A DNA stretch of 64,000 nucleotides, taken from contig NZ_SLUM01000006.1 of assembly GCF_004345265.1 (NCBI RefSeq), forward strand, positions 1 to 64,000. The letters run 5' to 3'. Position numbers and translations under genes: made by a program. This DNA is from Allofournierella massiliensis (GTDB lineage: Bacteria; Bacillota; Clostridia; Oscillospirales; Ruminococcaceae). The notes under the pieces were generated by a model. That model was not told the origin of the DNA and ran no database searches. It was given only the letters and a program-made list of their open reading frames with translations. Position 1 is the first letter of the stretch; the number at the start of each line of letters is the position of its first letter. Positions 60,130 to 64,000 of this stretch are shown one piece after another.

Positions 60130-62159
60130 CCTATCGAGCCTGGCAAGTAAAGCAGCCCGATGAACAGGCCGCCGCCCGGCTGGCAAATGCCATCGGCGCG
60201 CCGCTTCTTCTGGCGCGCATTCTGGTGGCCCGTGGCATGAGCAGCCCCGAGCAGGCCATGGAATTTCTGGAGCAGGATGCTCCTCTGTCCGACCCGTTTC
60301 TGATGCGGGATATGGACAAAGCGGTCCAGCGGATTTTACAGGCGGTGGACGAAGAGCAGCCCATTGTGATCTTTGGCGATTACGATGTGGACGGCGTGAC
60401 TGCCACCGCCCTTTTATATTCTCACCTGCGGGGTATGGGCGCCAATGTGCGCTGCAAGCTGCCCAGCCGTGAGGAGGACGGTTACGGCCTCACCAATGCC
60501 ATTGTGGAGCAGCTGGCTGAAAAGGGCTATAAGCTGATTATCACGGTGGACAACGGCATCACCGCTATCCCCGAAGCCCGGCGCGCCCGGGAGCTGGGGG
60601 TGGATCTGGTCATCACCGACCATCACCTGCCCGGCGAAGAGCTGCCGGATGCGGTGGCGGTTGTGGATCCCGCCCGAAAAGATGACGAAAGCCCCTGTAA
60701 GACCCTTTCCGGTGCGGGTGTGGCGTTCAAGCTGTGTGCCGCGCTGGATGGCTGCGAGCCGGAGATGCTGCTGGATTTCTGCGGAGATCTGGCGGCCATC
60801 GGCACCGTGGCGGACGTGATGGTGCTGCAGGGAGAAAACCGCACCATTGTAAAGCATGGCCTGTATGCACTGCAGAACAGCGAACGGCCCGGCCTTCTGG
60901 CACTTTTGGAGGCCTGTGGTCTGGGCGACAGGCCCGTGACCAGCGAGAGCATCAGCTTTGCCATCGCGCCCCGGCTGAATGCCGCCGGGCGGATGGATTC
61001 CGCGGTGAGCGCCTTACAGCTGCTTCTGTGCGAGGACGAGGGCAGGGCTCAGCAGCTCACCGATCAGCTGGTGGCCAGCAATACCGCCCGGCAGGAGGCG
61101 GAACAGCGCATTATGGCTGAAGCCGAGGCCCAGCTGGCGGCGGACCCCGCCCGCCAGAACGACCGGGTGATTCTGGTCTGGGGCCAGGACTACCATCCCG
61201 GCGTGATCGGCATTGTGGCCAGCCGGCTGGTGGAGCACTACGGTAAGCCGGTCATGGTGATCAGCGTGCAGAACGGCGAGGGCAAGGGCTCCGGCCGCAG
61301 TGTGCCCGGATTTAATCTGCACAAGGCCATCAGCGCCTGCGGTGACCTGCTGCTGCGCTTTGGTGGCCATGCGCTGGCTGCCGGTCTTTCGGTGAAGGAA
61401 GAGAATATTCCGGCGCTGCGCAAGGCGCTGAATGAGTTTGCCGCCCGGGAATATCCGGTGCTGGAAAGTCCGCCGCTGGAGCTGGATGTGACCGTCCGGC
61501 TGGATGCGCTGACCGTGCAGGAGGTGGAGGGCCTGGACTATCTGGCTCCCTGCGGCAACGGAAATCCCGCGCCGCTGTTCCTGCTGGAAAATGCCCAGAT
61601 CGAGGGTGTTTATCCGGTGAGCGACGGGCGGCATTGCCGGCTGCGGCTGCGCCAGGGCGCAGGCTGCCTGTACGCCGCCTATTTCGGCGTGAGCGTGGCC
61701 CAGCTGCCCTACCAGACCGGCGACCGGGTGGACGCGGCCATTACCCTGTCCATCTATCAGGGCAAAAACGGGCCCCAGCTCTCCGGTCGCATTCGGGAAC
61801 TGCGTCCGGCGGGTCTGCCTGCTCAGACGGCCCGGCAGGCGGCTCTCTTTGAAGCATTTTTACACGGCAGCAGGCTGCCGGATTCCCAGCGGCGGGAACT
61901 TGTGCCCCAGCGCGCCCTGATCGTGACGCTTTATCGCATGATTCAGAAGGGCGAGGTGTGGGCGCAGGATCTGCAGCCGGTATTTGCAAAACTTGGCCCG
62001 GAGAACACCGGGCGAATTCTGGCGGGTTTGACCGCCCTGACCCAGCTGGGCCTTGTGGAAATCTGCGAGACCGGCGGGGCCAAAAAGTATGCGCCGGTAC
62101 CGGTGGCCCAGAAACAGGATCTGTTTTCGGCCCCGATACTCAAGGCACTGGAGGCATGA
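60126..62159 (+). CDS. recJ: Single-stranded-DNA-specific exonuclease RecJ
   Basis: The 677-residue protein has the DHH phosphoesterase motifs DYDVDGVTATALLY, VDNGITA, TDHHLPGEELP and the later GGHALAAGLSV of DHHA1, followed by an OB-like domain. RecJ degrades single-stranded DNA 5' to 3' in recombination and repair. It overlaps the XpaC-like gene by four bases and is directly followed by relA/spoT, a frequent arrangement in Firmicutes. Confidence 0.92.
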   Translation: MTYRAWQVKQPDEQAAARLANAIGAPLLLARILVARGMSSPEQAMEFLEQDAPLSDPFLMRDMDKAVQRILQAVDEEQPIVIFGDYDVDGVTATALLYSHLRGMGANVRCKLPSREEDGYGLTNAIVEQLAEKGYKLIITVDNGITAIPEARRARELGVDLVITDHHLPGEELPDAVAVVDPARKDDESPCKTLSGAGVAFKLCAALDGCEPEMLLDFCGDLAAIGTVADVMVLQGENRTIVKHGLYALQNSERPGLLALLEACGLGDRPVTSESISFAIAPRLNAAGRMDSAVSALQLLLCEDEGRAQQLTDQLVASNTARQEAEQRIMAEAEAQLAADPARQNDRVILVWGQDYHPGVIGIVASRLVEHYGKPVMVISVQNGEGKGSGRSVPGFNLHKAISACGDLLLRFGGHALAAGLSVKEENIPALRKALNEFAAREYPVLESPPLELDVTVRLDALTVQEVEGLDYLAPCGNGNPAPLFLLENAQIEGVYPVSDGRHCRLRLRQGAGCLYAAYFGVSVAQLPYQTGDRVDAAITLSIYQGKNGPQLSGRIRELRPAGLPAQTARQAALFEAFLHGSRLPDSQRRELVPQRALIVTLYRMIQKGEVWAQDLQPVFAKLGPENTGRILAGLTALTQLGLVEICETGGAKKYAPVPVAQKQDLFSAPILKALEA

Positions 62160-62162
62160 TCC

Positions 62163-64000
62163 ATGGCTGGATATGTAGTATATGATGATTTAAAACAAAT
62201 GGTCCTGGAGTCGGGCCGCCCCTACGATATGGAGATGCTGGACAAGGCATACCATCTGGCGGAGCGGGCCCACGACGGCCAGTTCCGCCGCTCCGGTGAG
62301 CCCTATATCTGCCACCCGCTGCATGTGGCCATGCTGCTGGTGGATCTGGGCATGGACACCGAAAGCCTGGCCGCCGCCCTGATGCACGACGTGGTGGAGG
62401 ACACCTCAGTCACGCTGGATGAGCTGGAAAGCCAGTTCGGCGCGGATGTGGCCCACATGGTGGACGGCGTGACCAAGCTGACCAAGATCAAGTTCTCCTC
62501 GGTGGAGGAGCAGCAGGCCGAGAACCTGCGCAAGATGCTCATGGCTATGAGCCAGGATGTTCGGGTTATGATCATCAAGCTGTGCGACCGACTGCACAAC
62601 ATGCGCACCGGCGACGCCTGGCCCGAGCAGAAACGGCGGGATAAGGCGCTGGAGACCATGGAGGTCTACGCGCCCATTGCCCACCGACTGGGCATCAGCA
62701 ACATCAAGGAAGAGCTGGAGGACCGCAGCCTGCGCTATCTGGACCCGGTGGGCTACCAGAATATCAAGGATCTGCTGGCGGAAAACGGCGGCCGGGAATT
62801 TGTAACCAATATTGCCGAGGTCATCCGGGAGCGGCTGGCGGAAAACGGCATGCCGGAAGCCATCATGAAAAGCCGGGTGAAGAGCGTCTACGGCATCTAC
62901 CGCAAGATGTTCATGCAGAACCGGGACTTTGAGGAAATCTACGATGTGTATGCAGTGCGCATCATTCTGGATACGGTGGCCGAGTGCTACAACGCTCTGG
63001 GCGTGATTCACGACATGTACCATCCGCTGCCCAACCGGTTCAAGGATTATATCTCCACCCCCAAGCCCAACGGCTACCAGTCGCTGCACACCACCGTTAT
63101 CGGCCACGAGGGCATCCCCTTTGAGGTGCAGATCCGCACCCGCGAGATGGACCAGATGGCGGAATACGGTGTGGCGGCCCACTGGAAATACAAGGCCGGT
63201 ATCCAGAGCGGCGGAAGCGACCGGCTGGAGGAGCGTCTGGCCTGGGTGCGCCAGTTGCTGGAAAGCCAGCGGGAAAACGAGGACGCCGGCAGCCTGCTGC
63301 AGGATATCAAGGGCGACCTGCTCCCCGAAGAGGTGTTTGCCTTCACTCCCAAGGGCGACGTGATCAACCTGCCTGCCGGGGCCACCGCCATCGACTTTGC
63401 CTACGCCATCCATTCGGCGGTGGGCAACCGGATGGTCGGCGCCAAGGTGAACAGCCGTATTGTGCCCATCGACCACAAGGTGGTCACCGGCGAGATCATC
63501 GAGATCATCACCGGCCCGGCGGACAAGGGCCCCAGCCGCGACTGGCTGAAGATCGTTACCACCAGCGAGGCCCGCAATAAAATCCGTAACTGGTTCAAGA
63601 AGGAACGCAGAGAGGAGAACATTCAGGAGGGCCGTGCCGCACTGGAACGGGAAATGCGCCGCAACCTGATTACCGTGCCGGATGACAAGTGGGATGACTT
63701 CATGGCCGAGATCGCCCGCCGTCAGCGCCTGAACAGTGCCGACGAGATGTATGCGGCCCTGGGCTACGGTGGTTTGCAGATCAGCCGCCTGATGGGCAAG
63801 ATCAAGGATGAATACGCAAAGCTCAAGGCGGGCGATGAGAAGGCCGCCAACCTGCTGGCAGACATCCCCCTGAAGAAATACAAGGGCAGCGACGGCGTTG
63901 TGGTGGAAGGCATCGACAACTGCCCCGTGAAGTTTGCCAAGTGCTGCAGCCCTCTGCCCGGCGACGAGATCGTGGGCTTCATCACCCGCGGCTTTGGCGT
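62163..64000 (+). CDS. Bifunctional (p)ppGpp synthetase/hydrolase, truncated by the window end
   Basis: The 612 visible residues have the HD hydrolase domain (HDVVEDT, CDRLHNMRT), the RSD synthetase domain with RFKDYIS (the RxKD form typical of bifunctional Rel enzymes), PKPNGYQSLHTTV and EVQIRT, then a TGS domain (VFAFTPKGDVINLPAGATAIDFAYAIH) and the start of the regulatory region. Hydrolase and synthetase motifs are intact, so it both makes and removes the stringent alarmone. The stop codon lies beyond the window. The frame starts three bases after the recJ stop. Confidence 0.95.
   Translation, partial: MAGYVVYDDLKQMVLESGRPYDMEMLDKAYHLAERAHDGQFRRSGEPYICHPLHVAMLLVDLGMDTESLAAALMHDVVEDTSVTLDELESQFGADVAHMVDGVTKLTKIKFSSVEEQQAENLRKMLMAMSQDVRVMIIKLCDRLHNMRTGDAWPEQKRRDKALETMEVYAPIAHRLGISNIKEELEDRSLRYLDPVGYQNIKDLLAENGGREFVTNIAEVIRERLAENGMPEAIMKSRVKSVYGIYRKMFMQNRDFEEIYDVYAVRIILDTVAECYNALGVIHDMYHPLPNRFKDYISTPKPNGYQSLHTTVIGHEGIPFEVQIRTREMDQMAEYGVAAHWKYKAGIQSGGSDRLEERLAWVRQLLESQRENEDAGSLLQDIKGDLLPEEVFAFTPKGDVINLPAGATAIDFAYAIHSAVGNRMVGAKVNSRIVPIDHKVVTGEIIEIITGPADKGPSRDWLKIVTTSEARNKIRNWFKKERREENIQEGRAALEREMRRNLITVPDDKWDDFMAEIARRQRLNSADEMYAALGYGGLQISRLMGKIKDEYAKLKAGDEKAANLLADIPLKKYKGSDGVVVEGIDNCPVKFAKCCSPLPGDEIVGFITRGFG

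Overview
The window reads as a chromosomal segment of a gut Clostridia bacterium, most likely of the Oscillospiraceae/Ruminococcaceae (Faecalibacterium, Gemmiger or Subdoligranulum side). This is inferred from GC-rich housekeeping genes with strong AGGAGG ribosome sites, Spo0A and SpoIVB homologues, a CdaA/CdaR pair, and cohesin/dockerin surface proteins. No rRNA is present, so the genus stays an inference.

Layout. 1-4.7 kb: a K+/H+ antiporter, a DJ-1 protein, TrmO, a cysteine hydrolase, and a translationally coupled zinc-ribbon/DUF2085 pair. 4.7-19 kb: an accessory surface locus of visibly lower GC. It has a divergent HTH regulator, a 1349-aa wall-anchored protein with a cohesin-like head and 252-residue helical repeats, a 2460-aa secreted protein ending in a dockerin, and a small membrane-anchored cohesin-like protein. 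19-29 kb: RlmD-type methyltransferase, LOR protein, Na+ symporter, MarR/MATE pair, an LRR/VWA/MoxR-ATPase operon and a frameshifted acyltransferase. 29-33 kb: YbjQ and coenzyme A genes (coaX, a likely pantothenate ECF transporter, coaBC). 33-39 kb: a FadR-type GntR regulator divergent from hypB, a 922-aa Fe-S flavoprotein, hypA and a membrane protein. 39-45.6 kb: a ugp-like glycerol-3-phosphate/glycerophosphodiester uptake operon with a GDPD and a HAD phosphatase. 45.6-51.2 kb: an MFS transporter, a large zinc-ribbon membrane protein, small membrane proteins around a DUF2089 regulator, and tRNA-Leu(UAG). 51.3-64 kb: spoIVB, spo0A, an ispDF fusion, a structured leader, cdaA-cdaR, a COG2509 flavoprotein, an XpaC-like protein, recJ and the start of a bifunctional relA/spoT.

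Most notable. The 4.7-19 kb locus looks like a self-contained cohesin/dockerin display system made of one scaffold, one giant client and one accessory anchor, under a dedicated regulator. Other points worth follow-up are the hypB/Fe-S flavoprotein/hypA operon with no hydrogenase in view and a perfect 14-bp operator-like palindrome, a Spo0A whose phosphoacceptor Asp is replaced by Glu, and the structured 5' leader of cdaA. Many long reading frames opposite real genes are GC-driven shadows and are left out. All calls come from reading the sequence; no database search was run.
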